Position numbers and translations under genes: made by a program
Origin: QWPN01 sp044238145
Lineage (GTDB): Bacteria; Planctomycetota; Planctomycetia; Pirellulales; UBA1268
Direction: 5' to 3'
Length of the DNA: 31,095 bases
Assembly (NCBI GenBank): GCA_044238145.1
Contig: JBIIDT010000035.1
Location: forward strand, 1 to 31,095
Notes under the pieces: model-generated
Database searches by the model: none
What the model was told of the DNA's origin: nothing
What the model saw: only the letters and a program-made list of their open reading frames with translations
Shown here: piece after piece, positions 8,084 through 16,356 of the stretch
Position numbering within the stretch: position 1 is the stretch's first letter
Layout of the letters: each line of letters starts with the position of its first letter

Positions 8084-8878
8084 TCAGTCGGCAGCCGCGC
8101 CGGCCTCGGCCTCGGGCTGGGTGGCTTCCTGCTTCGCGTACTGGTCCGCGAGCCAGCGGTTGAAGTCCTCGCGGGACTCGATCGTGATCCGGCCCTTCAT
8201 CTTGTAGTGGCCCCAGCCGCACAGCTCCGCGCAGACGATGTCGTAGGAGCCGGTCTCCGTGGCCTTGAACCAGACGGGGATTTTCATGCCCGGCACGGCG
8301 TCCTGCTTGATCCGCAGGTTCGGCAGGAAGAAGGAGTGCAACACGTCCATGCTCTTGAGCTGGATGAGCACGTCCTCGTCGGCCGGCACGTGCAGATCGT
8401 TGACGAGGAACAGGTCGTCGGGCGTGCCGAGCGTGCCGTCGCGGCCCGGGTACCGCAGCCGCCACTCGAACTGCCGGGCCACGACTTCGACGGTTGGGGA
8501 CATGCGCGGACGACGCATCTTCACGTCGGCCCAGGCGTTCATCTGGTAGATGGCGATGAACAGCAGCGTGGCCGCCGGGATGATCGTCCACACCACCTCC
8601 AGCGTGTGGCTCCCCTGGATGTACGTGGCCGGACCCGCCGCCTTGGCCGCGTCGTACTTCCACATGAACCAGAAGATCATCACTTCCGTGGCGATGAACA
8701 CCACGCCGGTGAGCGCGAGGATGAAATAGAACAGTCCATCGATGCTCGGGCCGTGGGCGGCGACGTTCTTCGGCAGCCAGTGGTCGTAGGCCGGGGCGAC
8801 GGCGAACACGGCCACGCCCAGCACCGGCACGGCGAGGAACAGCAGCGCCCAGAAGATTCCCGCGATCCGACTGTTCAC
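8084..8878 (-). CDS. coxB: Cytochrome c oxidase subunit II with CuA site, no fused cytochrome c
   Basis: A 264-residue subunit II. Two membrane helices (about 5-28 and 48-73, with further hydrophobic sequence near 93-111) precede a periplasmic cupredoxin domain. All CuA ligands are present: H181 (DVLHSFFLP), C216, E218, C220, H224 and M227 in CAELCGWGHYKM. The chain ends shortly after, in an acidic/Ala-rich tail, so it lacks the C-terminal cytochrome c domain found in caa3 enzymes. The electron donor must be a separate protein, and the dihaem lipoprotein encoded 21 nt upstream is the obvious candidate. The ATG at 8878 has a weak GGGG-rich upstream region. Confidence 0.96.
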   Translation of the reverse strand: MNSRIAGIFWALLFLAVPVLGVAVFAVAPAYDHWLPKNVAAHGPSIDGLFYFILALTGVVFIATEVMIFWFMWKYDAAKAAGPATYIQGSHTLEVVWTIIPAATLLFIAIYQMNAWADVKMRRPRMSPTVEVVARQFEWRLRYPGRDGTLGTPDDLFLVNDLHVPADEDVLIQLKSMDVLHSFFLPNLRIKQDAVPGMKIPVWFKATETGSYDIVCAELCGWGHYKMKGRITIESREDFNRWLADQYAKQEATQPEAEAGAAAD

Positions 8879-8899
8879 GGCTCGACTCCCCTTCCGCGG

Positions 8900-10102
8900 C
8901 TAGAACCGGTCCCGGGCGACCATGGGCCGGTCCACCCCGAGCTCGCCGTCGAGTTCGTAGGGGAGCGACCGGATGTAGTTGACGATGTGCCAGATGTCCT
9001 CGGGCGGAATCGTGCCCTTGGCGGCGGGCATCGGCGCGCCGTTGATGCCGGCGTGGATGCGGTAGTAAAGGTCGAGCGGCCGCCGGCCGCCGCGGTAGAT
9101 GCCGTGCCGCAGGTTGCGCGGCGGGATCGTCCGCGGCTTCAGGGCGTCGCCCTCGAGCACGTCGGCGGCCCGTGCCGCCCAGGCACGATCGTCGTCGCCG
9201 GCGATCTCTCGGGACCATTCGACGAGCGGCTTGTTCCAGTCGTCGTAGTCGTTGGCCTGGCCGTCGCCGAGCGCCGTCGGGCCGTGGCACTTCACGCAGT
9301 TGGCCTTGTCGCCGTAAAACAAGTCGCGGCCCTTGGCGATCGACGCCTTGAGGTCGATGTCGGCCGGCATCTCGGGCACCGGGATGGCCGCGTCCGGGGC
9401 CGCCTTCCAGCGGTCCGCCACCGCGACCAGGGTCTCGTCGACGAGGAACTCGCGGGTCTCGGGCAGCCGCCCCTTGGCCTCGTCGTCGAGGTCGAAGTAG
9501 GCCCGGATCAGGGCCAGTTCCGTCTCGCCGCGGATCGCGAGGTACTTGACGTACTCCACCAGGGCATCGACCTGGGCCTCGCCGAGCAGCGCGAAGGAGG
9601 GCATCGAGGTGCCAGGGATGCCGTTGTGCAGGATCCGCACCAGGTCGGCGTGCGTCGGCTTGTCGGCCCGCTCCGTGCTCTTGAACTTGAACCAGCCCGG
9701 CCGGTAGTCACGCGGATAGGGGTTGAGGAACGCCGCCGTCGGCCCCATGCCGTCGCCGGTCACCCCGTGGCAATGGGCACAGTGCTCGCGGTACAGGCCG
9801 TTCTTGCGGCCCACGATGTCGCTCCGCACGGGGCCGGCGGCGAGCAGAAGTTTCGCCTCGTCGAGGCCCGTCTCCGGCAGCACCACCGGCTTGTCGGGCG
9901 TGCCGAACATGGCCTCGAGGATGGTGGCGACCTGCCGTTCCTGGTCGGGCATGAGCCGCTGCTTCGCAGCCTCGACCATGTTCAGCCGGAACGACGCGGG
10001 CGGCGTCCGGCCGCAGCCGGCTGCCACGACCAGCGCGGCGGCGACGAGGAGCAACGGAAACGGACGGCGAAGGACGGGCGTGGCGGACATGGCAGTCGTC
10101 AT
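8900..10102 (-). CDS. Dihaem cytochrome c lipoprotein, likely electron donor to the aa3 oxidase
   Basis: A 400-residue exported protein. A lipobox (ALVVAAGC, C30) predicts membrane anchoring by lipid. There are two class I cytochrome c domains: CAHCH (C108, C111, H112) with likely axial Met M147 in TSMPSF, and CVKCH (C259, C262, H263) with likely axial Met M348 in GAPMPA. It sits directly before coxB, which lacks a fused cytochrome, so it probably carries electrons to CuA. That function is inferred from position and domains. The start at 10102 was chosen because it gives the signal peptide; a second Met four codons later is also possible. It lies 13 nt after the second cupredoxin gene. Confidence 0.9.
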   Translation of the reverse strand: MTTAMSATPVLRRPFPLLLVAAALVVAAGCGRTPPASFRLNMVEAAKQRLMPDQERQVATILEAMFGTPDKPVVLPETGLDEAKLLLAAGPVRSDIVGRKNGLYREHCAHCHGVTGDGMGPTAAFLNPYPRDYRPGWFKFKSTERADKPTHADLVRILHNGIPGTSMPSFALLGEAQVDALVEYVKYLAIRGETELALIRAYFDLDDEAKGRLPETREFLVDETLVAVADRWKAAPDAAIPVPEMPADIDLKASIAKGRDLFYGDKANCVKCHGPTALGDGQANDYDDWNKPLVEWSREIAGDDDRAWAARAADVLEGDALKPRTIPPRNLRHGIYRGGRRPLDLYYRIHAGINGAPMPAAKGTIPPEDIWHIVNYIRSLPYELDGELGVDRPMVARDRF

Positions 10103-10115
10103 GCGGGGGTGTGGG

Positions 10116-10994
10116 TCACGTGCCGATGGCGGAAGCGGGAACCTCGAGCGTGCCGAGATCCTTGACCTCGTTCTCCTCGAGTTTGATCTGGAAGCGGCCC
10201 TTGGGCGTCCACTTGAGGTCGGGCTTCTGCAGGCCAAGAGCGCCGTTGGGGCCGGTCGACCGCTCGTGCCAGACCTGGAACTCCAGCGGCTCGCCGGCGG
10301 GCAGGTCGGGAATCGTGAACGAGCCGTCGGCAGCCGACACGGCCACGTACCCGTCCTTGCGGAACACCATGTAGGCCTTCATCCACGGGTGGACGTTGCA
10401 GGTCACCATCGTGGGCATGCCCGTCTCCGCCTTCGGCTTGTAGGGCAGGCTGCCGCCGGCCGGGATCAGCTGGTTGAAGTCGGAGCCGGCGATATTGGTG
10501 TTGTGGCCGACGGGGTCGCTGTTCTTCACGTCGATCGACTGGCCCACGCGGGCCGCGAACACGGGGGCGAGAAACTCGCAGTTCTTTTGGTCAAAGACGA
10601 GCGGCTGCCCGGCCTCGGCGTCCTTCACGCGACTCGTCTTGCGGGCGAAGACCACGACGTTCGCCAGCCCCTTGCTCGACGGGTCGACGAGCAGGGATCG
10701 GTCGAGGAGTTTCGACATCTTGCCGCACACCTCGGTGTCCTTGTCGGCGACGAGGGCCTTGGCCGCCCCCGGCGTGCCGGCGAACACGAAACGGCCCTTG
10801 AGCGTGGCCCAGCCGGTACCGGCGGCCGCAGTCTCGGCGACCGGCCCACCGCCCGACGCGGCGCGGAGCGTGGCCCGGAGCTGCTCGGCGGCCGCGACGT
10901 CGGCGGTCGGCGCGGACACCCGCACGGGGCCGCAGCCCACGGCGAGCAGGCCCGCGGCGATGGCGAACGGTGCGAGTCGGTTCAGGCGGCTCAT
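10116..10994 (-). CDS. Cupredoxin-like lipoprotein (amicyanin-type copper loop), paralogue 1
   Basis: A 292-residue lipoprotein with lipobox LLAVGC (C21). The body shares its architecture with the gene 10 nt upstream: 'ADKDTEVCGK', 'GLANVVVFARK', 'NSDPVGHNTN', 'TCNVHPWMKAYMV', then a C-terminal carboxypeptidase-regulatory-like beta domain (about 205-285). H164, C199, H202 and M205 match a type 1 copper site with the short C-x2-H-x2-M loop typical of amicyanin. It could be an electron carrier between the bc complex and the oxidase, or a copper donor for CuA/CuB; sequence alone does not decide. Its start at 10994 is supported by the signal sequence and a weak AGAGAGGG upstream. Family membership is clear, function inferred. 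Confidence 0.85.
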   Translation of the reverse strand: MSRLNRLAPFAIAAGLLAVGCGPVRVSAPTADVAAAEQLRATLRAASGGGPVAETAAAGTGWATLKGRFVFAGTPGAAKALVADKDTEVCGKMSKLLDRSLLVDPSSKGLANVVVFARKTSRVKDAEAGQPLVFDQKNCEFLAPVFAARVGQSIDVKNSDPVGHNTNIAGSDFNQLIPAGGSLPYKPKAETGMPTMVTCNVHPWMKAYMVFRKDGYVAVSAADGSFTIPDLPAGEPLEFQVWHERSTGPNGALGLQKPDLKWTPKGRFQIKLEENEVKDLGTLEVPASAIGT

Positions 10995-11004
10995 CCGGCC
11001 CTCT

Positions 11005-11769
11005 CTACTTCTTGAACGCGGCAGCCTCGACGGGGATCTCGCCCAAGTCGGTGCCCGCGGCCTCGACCTTGACCTTGATCCGCCCCTTCTTGTCGGCCTT
11101 GCCCTTCGCGGTCGCCACCTCGGCGAGGTTGCCCGCCTTCTCGTGCCACAGCTGCAGCTCAAGCTCGCCGACCGGCACGCCCTTGATCTCGAAGGATCCA
11201 TCGGGCTTGGTGATGGCGGTGTAGGGATTGCCGCGGACCACGACCCAGGCCTTCATCCACGGGTGAATGTTGCAGGTCACGCCGGCGGGGATCGACTCCT
11301 CGGCGGCAAACTTGACGGGAGCCGAACCACCGGCCGGGATCAGCGTGTTGGAGGCCGGGTTCTTGATCGTGGAGACGTTGCTGTTGTGACCGACGGTGTC
11401 GGAGTTCTTGATCACGAGTTCCTGCCCGGTCTGCACGAACACCACGTGCGGCTCGAACCGGCAGTTCTTGTTGTCGAGTTCGACCGGGTTCTTGGCAGCC
11501 GCCGCGGCCTCGGGATTGACCTTCACTGCCTTGTCGCGGACGAAGACGACGACGTTGGCGATCCCCTTGTCCGCGCCGACGACGAGTTCCTCGGCCAGCA
11601 GCTTGTGCTTGCCGCAGACCTCGACGTCCTTGTCGGCCTTGAGCTCAGCGGCGGCCGGGGCGTCGCCCTTGATCACGAACTTCCCCTTGATCGATCCCCA
11701 TTCGTCGGCCGCGGCCGGCACGGCGAGGAGGGCGACGACGGCGAACGATCGAACGAGCGACGATTTCAT
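11005..11769 (-). CDS. Secreted cupredoxin-like protein (amicyanin-type copper loop), paralogue 2
   Basis: A 254-residue protein with a Sec signal peptide (cleavage likely near AAA-D, residue 21/22) and no lipobox, so it is probably soluble or loosely held in the periplasm, unlike its lipidated neighbour. The presumed copper ligands are H128 (NSDTVGHNSN), C166, H169 and M172 (TCNIHPWM). The C-terminal part (about 185-250) is a beta-sandwich resembling regulatory domains of carboxypeptidases. Similarity to the adjacent gene runs over nearly the whole length, so the pair arose by tandem duplication and then diverged in anchoring. The start at 11769 has GGAG about 8 nt upstream. The octahaem cytochrome gene ends 41 nt upstream. 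Confidence 0.87.
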   Translation of the reverse strand: MKSSLVRSFAVVALLAVPAAADEWGSIKGKFVIKGDAPAAAELKADKDVEVCGKHKLLAEELVVGADKGIANVVVFVRDKAVKVNPEAAAAAKNPVELDNKNCRFEPHVVFVQTGQELVIKNSDTVGHNSNVSTIKNPASNTLIPAGGSAPVKFAAEESIPAGVTCNIHPWMKAWVVVRGNPYTAITKPDGSFEIKGVPVGELELQLWHEKAGNLAEVATAKGKADKKGRIKVKVEAAGTDLGEIPVEAAAFKK

Positions 11770-11810
11770 GGCATGGCTCCGAGCGAGGTGCAGGCGTGGA
11801 CGAACCACAA

Positions 11811-14800
11811 TTAGTTTAGGGCCGCGGACGGGGGCGAGGAGCCGTTCGCCGGCCGGATGAGGCTGGCGGACGGGCGGGAAGGCGCGGCCGGCGGCACCGC
11901 CGCTGCCGGCGGTCCGTTCGCCGCCGGGGTGGAGGTCTGGGGGACGGCGGGGGCAGCCTGCCGCAGGAAGGCCTCCAGGACCGGCCGCAGGTTGCTCTTC
12001 GCGAACGTGTCGAAGTGCATGAGCAGGTCGGTGAGGGCGGCCACCTGCTGGTCGCTCGTCCCCTTGTACAGGTCCTGGCTCACCGGCTTGTCGAACGGGA
12101 TGTTCACCGGCATGCCCGTATAGGGCAGGAACCGCTTCGGGTTGGCGATCCAGTCGTGGACGTAGCCCGGCCGGAGCCGCTCGTGGACGCGAGCCAGCTG
12201 CGGGGCCAGCGCCTTGACGCTTCCCGGCGGCGTGTAGTCGCCGACGAGATGGCACTTCACGCAGTAGTTGGTGTTGGTGACGATCTTGAGGGCGTCCTGC
12301 AGGTGTCCCGGATGCGTCGCCTCGACGGCCGCCAGTGAGCCCTCGTCGAGCCGCGGATCGGCCACGTAGGGATACTCCGCCCCGTCCACCGCGGCGAAGT
12401 AGTCGACGAGTTTCGCCGCTTCGGCCGACTGGAAGTTGAACTTCGGCATCCGCAGCACGGCCGGCGGCCGGATGGGGTGCGGGTTGAGGAGGAACTTGTG
12501 CAGCCATGCCGACTGCACCTTCTTCCCCTCGCCGACGAGCGGCGGCGGCAGCCAGCCCCAGGCGTCGTCGGGCTTGACGTTCGGATTGACCTGCTTCTCG
12601 TCGGCGATCACCGTCGGGAACAGGAGCCGGGCCAGGTCGCCGCCGTGGGCGGGATAGTGGCGGCCCGCACGCACCGCGTCGTCGGGCAGCGTGATGTTCG
12701 GCCCACCCACCGGCCGCGGCTCGCCATCCACCAGCGTGTCGTGGAACAGCATCACTGGGATGCCCGCCGCCTCCGGATCATCCGGCTCGACGGGCGTGCC
12801 CTCCTCGTCCACCCGCTGCGGCTTGCCGGTCACTGGATCGAGCACCGGCATGCCGACGAGCGTCGCCTTGCGGCGGCCCTGGCGGTCGGCGACGAGCGAC
12901 GCCTCGGCCTGTTGCGGCGTGAAGTGCGGCGACAGGAACGGGTAGTCGGCCACCTCCGTCGCCTCGCCGAGCGAGCCGGGCCGGTAGCGGATGTCCCAGC
13001 GGTCCATGCCGAGGACGTGGCAGCCGCCGCAGTTGTACTGCTCGGCGACGACGAGGCCGTCGAGGCGGGCCTGCTCCCGCGGGCCGGGGGTGTGGACGTA
13101 CTTGGCCGCGGGCGGCTCGGCGACGAGGCCGAGCACGAACGTCATCACCGCCTCCCGCTGCTTCTGGTCGAACGGGAACTGCGGCATCCGGTACCGTTCG
13201 TTGTACGACTTGTTCTCGGTCTTCTTGTAGTCGTAGCTGCGGGGGGCACGGAGCTTCTGCCACAGGAAGCCCTCCCGCTCGTGACCCACGAGCTTCTCGA
13301 GGAAGTAGCCCGTGTCGGGATCGACCGACTCGGGATCGAGGTGGACCTCGTCGTGCTCGGGGCCGGCGTAGGCCAGGTCGGGATTGATGGCGTCGTTGGC
13401 GGGCTGTTTTTCGCCGTGGTCCCCCCCGCCGTGGTCGGCGGCAGGCCCGTGACCGGCCGGGCCGTGGCCGTGATGGCCGGCCATCTGGTGGGCCACGAAC
13501 TGCGTCACCTGCTCGAAGGCGATCCGCGACGGATCCTTGCGGCCCCAGTCGGCGAGCGCCGCCCCGGCGGGCTTGGCGTCCTCGAAGCCGGGAATGTCGT
13601 GGCAGGAGTAGCAGGCGAGCTTGGCGATCGTCTTCTTGCCCACGTAATTCAGGAGCACGGCGTCGCGGTCGGCGGCGGCGAGTCCGACGAGCATCCGCTC
13701 GTCGCCCTGGATGGTGGCCTGCTCGGCCGGGACGCCGTTTTTCAGAACCTGCTCGGCGCGGACCGTCGAAAACCGGTCCTTGAGGTACATGAGGGCCAGT
13801 TCATCGAGGGCCTGCCGCTCGGCACCCGACATCTGGCGGCCCGGCACGTCCTCTGGCTTCCACTGTTCGGTGGAGGTCATCAGGTAGGCCAAGGCGTCGG
13901 CGGCCGGGTCGCTGACCGTGCCGTCGGCGTGCTTGACCGGCTCCAGCAGGACGTTGGGCATGAGCGTCCGCGGGTGGTACCGGGCCGGCTCACGAAGCCA
14001 GCTGTACAACCACTCCTTGCCCTTGGGGTGGGCGGCCATCTTGGCGCCGATCCGCGACAGGTTGGGGCCGTGGGTGCTGGTGGCCTCGGGGAAGTCGGCA
14101 TGTTGGTGGCAGGCGAGGCAGCCGCGGAGCTGGAACACCTTCTTGCCGCGCTCCACGTCGGGGGCGGCGGTGATCCCGGCGTAGGGCGCGACGTACTCGA
14201 AGGGCGCGCTGGCCGCGGCGATGTAGTGGATCATCGAGCGGATCTCGAGCGGCTCGTACTTCATCGACTCCTCGAGACCCTTGCCCTCGAGGTGGTCCCA
14301 AAGCCCGAAGAACCGCGGCATCTTCGTGGAGGGGCGGAAGTCCTGCGGGTTCCGCAGCCAGGCGTACGTCCACTCGAAGCCGAGCTTGGCGGCAGCGTGC
14401 CTCAGGCTGGGACCGACCTTCGGCAGCGTGCCGGCGGCCTCGGGATCCTTGAGCAGCACGGCCATCTGGTGCGACCGCGGCGTGAGCTTGGCCTCGGCGC
14501 CCAGGGCGGCGTCGCGCTCGAGGGCGTCCCGCAAACGATCACGAGCCTGGCGACCGTCGGGCCCCGACTTCACCTCGTCGATCCAGCGGGCGACGGCGGG
14601 GCCGAGATCCTTCACACCCGGATCGACCGTGAGCGCCTCGGCCACCTCGTGGTAATTGGGCGCCAGCCGCATGTCCGGGCCGATCCGCGAGTCGGGGCCG
14701 GACCAGCCGTTGATCTCGTGGCAGCCGTAGCAGCCGTACTGACGGATCAGGTGGTAGCCCTCGACGAGCTTCGGCGCCGGCGGCTCGGGGAACCGTTCCG

Positions 14801-16352
14801 AGGGCTCCAGGTCGACGACCTGATGATGGCACTTGAGGCAGCTCGATTCCTCGAACCGCTCCGGCAGCATCGGGAAGATCCAGTGGTGGTTGTTGAACCA
14901 GCGGTGGTTGTCGTGCCACTCGTGCCCCTGCTTGGGCGTGTTCGGCGAGTGCGAGGCCCACATGAAACTCGTGGCACTGCCCTGCCCCTGGTGGCAGATC
15001 GTGCAACCGAAGTTCTTCATCGGGTGGGGGCTGGAGTCGCCCACGAACAGGTCGAGCCGCGGGTGCGTCGCATAGGGCTGCGGCACGCCGCGACGGATCT
15101 TGAGATCGAGCGGCGTCCCCCAGCGCGGCGTCTCGACGAGGGCGGCGGCGGCCACCGAACGGGCGAGCGTGCGACTGCCGTCGACCTGCTCGATCACGTC
15201 GCCGACCTGCAGGCCCGCCTGCGCCGCGACCGAACCGGGGACGACGACGCTCACGGTCGGATCCTCGGCGGCGAACAGCCCGCGGGGGGCGAGCTGCAGG
15301 CCGTAGATGGCCTCCAGCTGCCCGTTGCCGTCGCCCTCGACGGCGGTCGCCGCCGGCCGCTCGGCCGGCGTGGGCAGCGCCAATTCGACGGTGCTGGCCT
15401 CACAGTAGGCCGGCTCGGTGGGCGATCCCGGAGCCGTCTTGTCCATGCCGCGGTGGCAGGTCGTGCAGCGGTCGAAGCGGGCGACGTTGCGGAAGTTGTT
15501 GTTGAGCGTCAGGTCCGGCAGCCAGATCTGGTCGACCTTGAGCGGACCGTTGAAGGCGTCGAGCACGGGCAGTTCGAGCACCGCCTTGCCCGCCGAAGGC
15601 TCGCGCTGGGCGAGCGTCTTCTGGAGTTGCCCGAGCTTGGAGCGGTGGTCGTCGACGGCCTTGGCGGCGGCATCCTCGCCGGCGGTGATCGCGGCCAACT
15701 GCGTTTCGAGCGACTTGCGATGGGCGTTCGCCTCCTGGAACCGAAGCGTCGCCTGCCGCACCTCCTCGCGCTTGTCGTCAGCCAGTTTGAGGAGCGCGGC
15801 CTGCCGCCCCTCGGGCAGACCGTCGGTGATCGCCAGCTCGTAGTCGGCCCGGTTCTTGTCGAGCTCGGCCTTGCGGAGCTTGAGTTCGCCGGCCAACTGG
15901 TCCTCGCGGAACCGCGTCCGCTTGACGATGTCGCGCAGCCGGGCGAACAGGTCGCCCCGACGCACGAACCGCTCCTCCGGATCGGTCTGGTTCCGCAGCT
16001 GGTCCACGTCGAGCTGGGCGAGATCCGCCGCCTGGGCGTCGGCGGCGACCGACCGCACGCTGTCGAGGAACGCCGCCGTCAGTCCGGCGTCGGGATCGGC
16101 ACGCCGGGCCTCGGCGAGCGCCTTCTCCAACTCCTCGGCCCTGGCCGCGAAGGCCTGCGACCCCTGCTCCTGGATGCGGGCCGTGGCCGACCAGGTCTCG
16201 AGGTTGCGAAAGCCGCGGGCGTACTGCTTCCACGGCCGGTTGTGGTCGGCCGTGAGCATCAGCACCGTGGACAGCAGCAGGAGAATCGCCGTCACGGCGA
16301 AGACGACGTGCAGCGTCTTGAGGTTCCGCCAGGTCTGTTCGGTAGCAGGCAT
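11811..16352 (-). CDS. Giant octahaem cytochrome c with coiled coil and PDZ domain (bc-complex partner)
   Basis: A 1513-residue protein. An N-terminal membrane helix (about 12-33) is followed by a coiled-coil-rich stretch (about 60-260). Eight CxxCH motifs begin at residues 296, 450, 505, 541, 745, 914, 1108 and 1364. A PDZ-like domain (about 345-420, with VSVVVPGSVAAQAGLQVGD) lies between haems 1 and 2. A His/Gly-rich insertion follows haem 6, and the last about 60 residues are a Pro/Ala-rich tail. The gene starts 4 nt after the subunit-IV-like cytochrome b gene, the place normally held by cytochrome c1 or f. It is therefore likely to accept electrons from the Rieske protein and pass them on through several haems. 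No CxxCH is damaged. The role of the PDZ domain (binding a C-terminal peptide or a partner subunit) is unknown. Confidence 0.92.
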   Translation of the reverse strand: MPATEQTWRNLKTLHVVFAVTAILLLLSTVLMLTADHNRPWKQYARGFRNLETWSATARIQEQGSQAFAARAEELEKALAEARRADPDAGLTAAFLDSVRSVAADAQAADLAQLDVDQLRNQTDPEERFVRRGDLFARLRDIVKRTRFREDQLAGELKLRKAELDKNRADYELAITDGLPEGRQAALLKLADDKREEVRQATLRFQEANAHRKSLETQLAAITAGEDAAAKAVDDHRSKLGQLQKTLAQREPSAGKAVLELPVLDAFNGPLKVDQIWLPDLTLNNNFRNVARFDRCTTCHRGMDKTAPGSPTEPAYCEASTVELALPTPAERPAATAVEGDGNGQLEAIYGLQLAPRGLFAAEDPTVSVVVPGSVAAQAGLQVGDVIEQVDGSRTLARSVAAAALVETPRWGTPLDLKIRRGVPQPYATHPRLDLFVGDSSPHPMKNFGCTICHQGQGSATSFMWASHSPNTPKQGHEWHDNHRWFNNHHWIFPMLPERFEESSCLKCHHQVVDLEPSERFPEPPAPKLVEGYHLIRQYGCYGCHEINGWSGPDSRIGPDMRLAPNYHEVAEALTVDPGVKDLGPAVARWIDEVKSGPDGRQARDRLRDALERDAALGAEAKLTPRSHQMAVLLKDPEAAGTLPKVGPSLRHAAAKLGFEWTYAWLRNPQDFRPSTKMPRFFGLWDHLEGKGLEESMKYEPLEIRSMIHYIAAASAPFEYVAPYAGITAAPDVERGKKVFQLRGCLACHQHADFPEATSTHGPNLSRIGAKMAAHPKGKEWLYSWLREPARYHPRTLMPNVLLEPVKHADGTVSDPAADALAYLMTSTEQWKPEDVPGRQMSGAERQALDELALMYLKDRFSTVRAEQVLKNGVPAEQATIQGDERMLVGLAAADRDAVLLNYVGKKTIAKLACYSCHDIPGFEDAKPAGAALADWGRKDPSRIAFEQVTQFVAHQMAGHHGHGPAGHGPAADHGGGDHGEKQPANDAINPDLAYAGPEHDEVHLDPESVDPDTGYFLEKLVGHEREGFLWQKLRAPRSYDYKKTENKSYNERYRMPQFPFDQKQREAVMTFVLGLVAEPPAAKYVHTPGPREQARLDGLVVAEQYNCGGCHVLGMDRWDIRYRPGSLGEATEVADYPFLSPHFTPQQAEASLVADRQGRRKATLVGMPVLDPVTGKPQRVDEEGTPVEPDDPEAAGIPVMLFHDTLVDGEPRPVGGPNITLPDDAVRAGRHYPAHGGDLARLLFPTVIADEKQVNPNVKPDDAWGWLPPPLVGEGKKVQSAWLHKFLLNPHPIRPPAVLRMPKFNFQSAEAAKLVDYFAAVDGAEYPYVADPRLDEGSLAAVEATHPGHLQDALKIVTNTNYCVKCHLVGDYTPPGSVKALAPQLARVHERLRPGYVHDWIANPKRFLPYTGMPVNIPFDKPVSQDLYKGTSDQQVAALTDLLMHFDTFAKSNLRPVLEAFLRQAAPAVPQTSTPAANGPPAAAVPPAAPSRPSASLIRPANGSSPPSAALN

Positions 16353-16356
16353 GGTT

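Noticed and set aside
5425..8163. Long plus-strand open frame (about 910 codons) antisense to ctaA and coxA
   Set aside because: Its translation is a low-complexity Arg/Glu/His/Gly sequence, and it lies opposite unmistakable oxidase genes.
8045..10165. Plus-strand open frame of about 700 codons antisense to coxB and the dihaem cytochrome
   Set aside because: Same compositional artefact; the minus strand encodes CuA and haem motifs.
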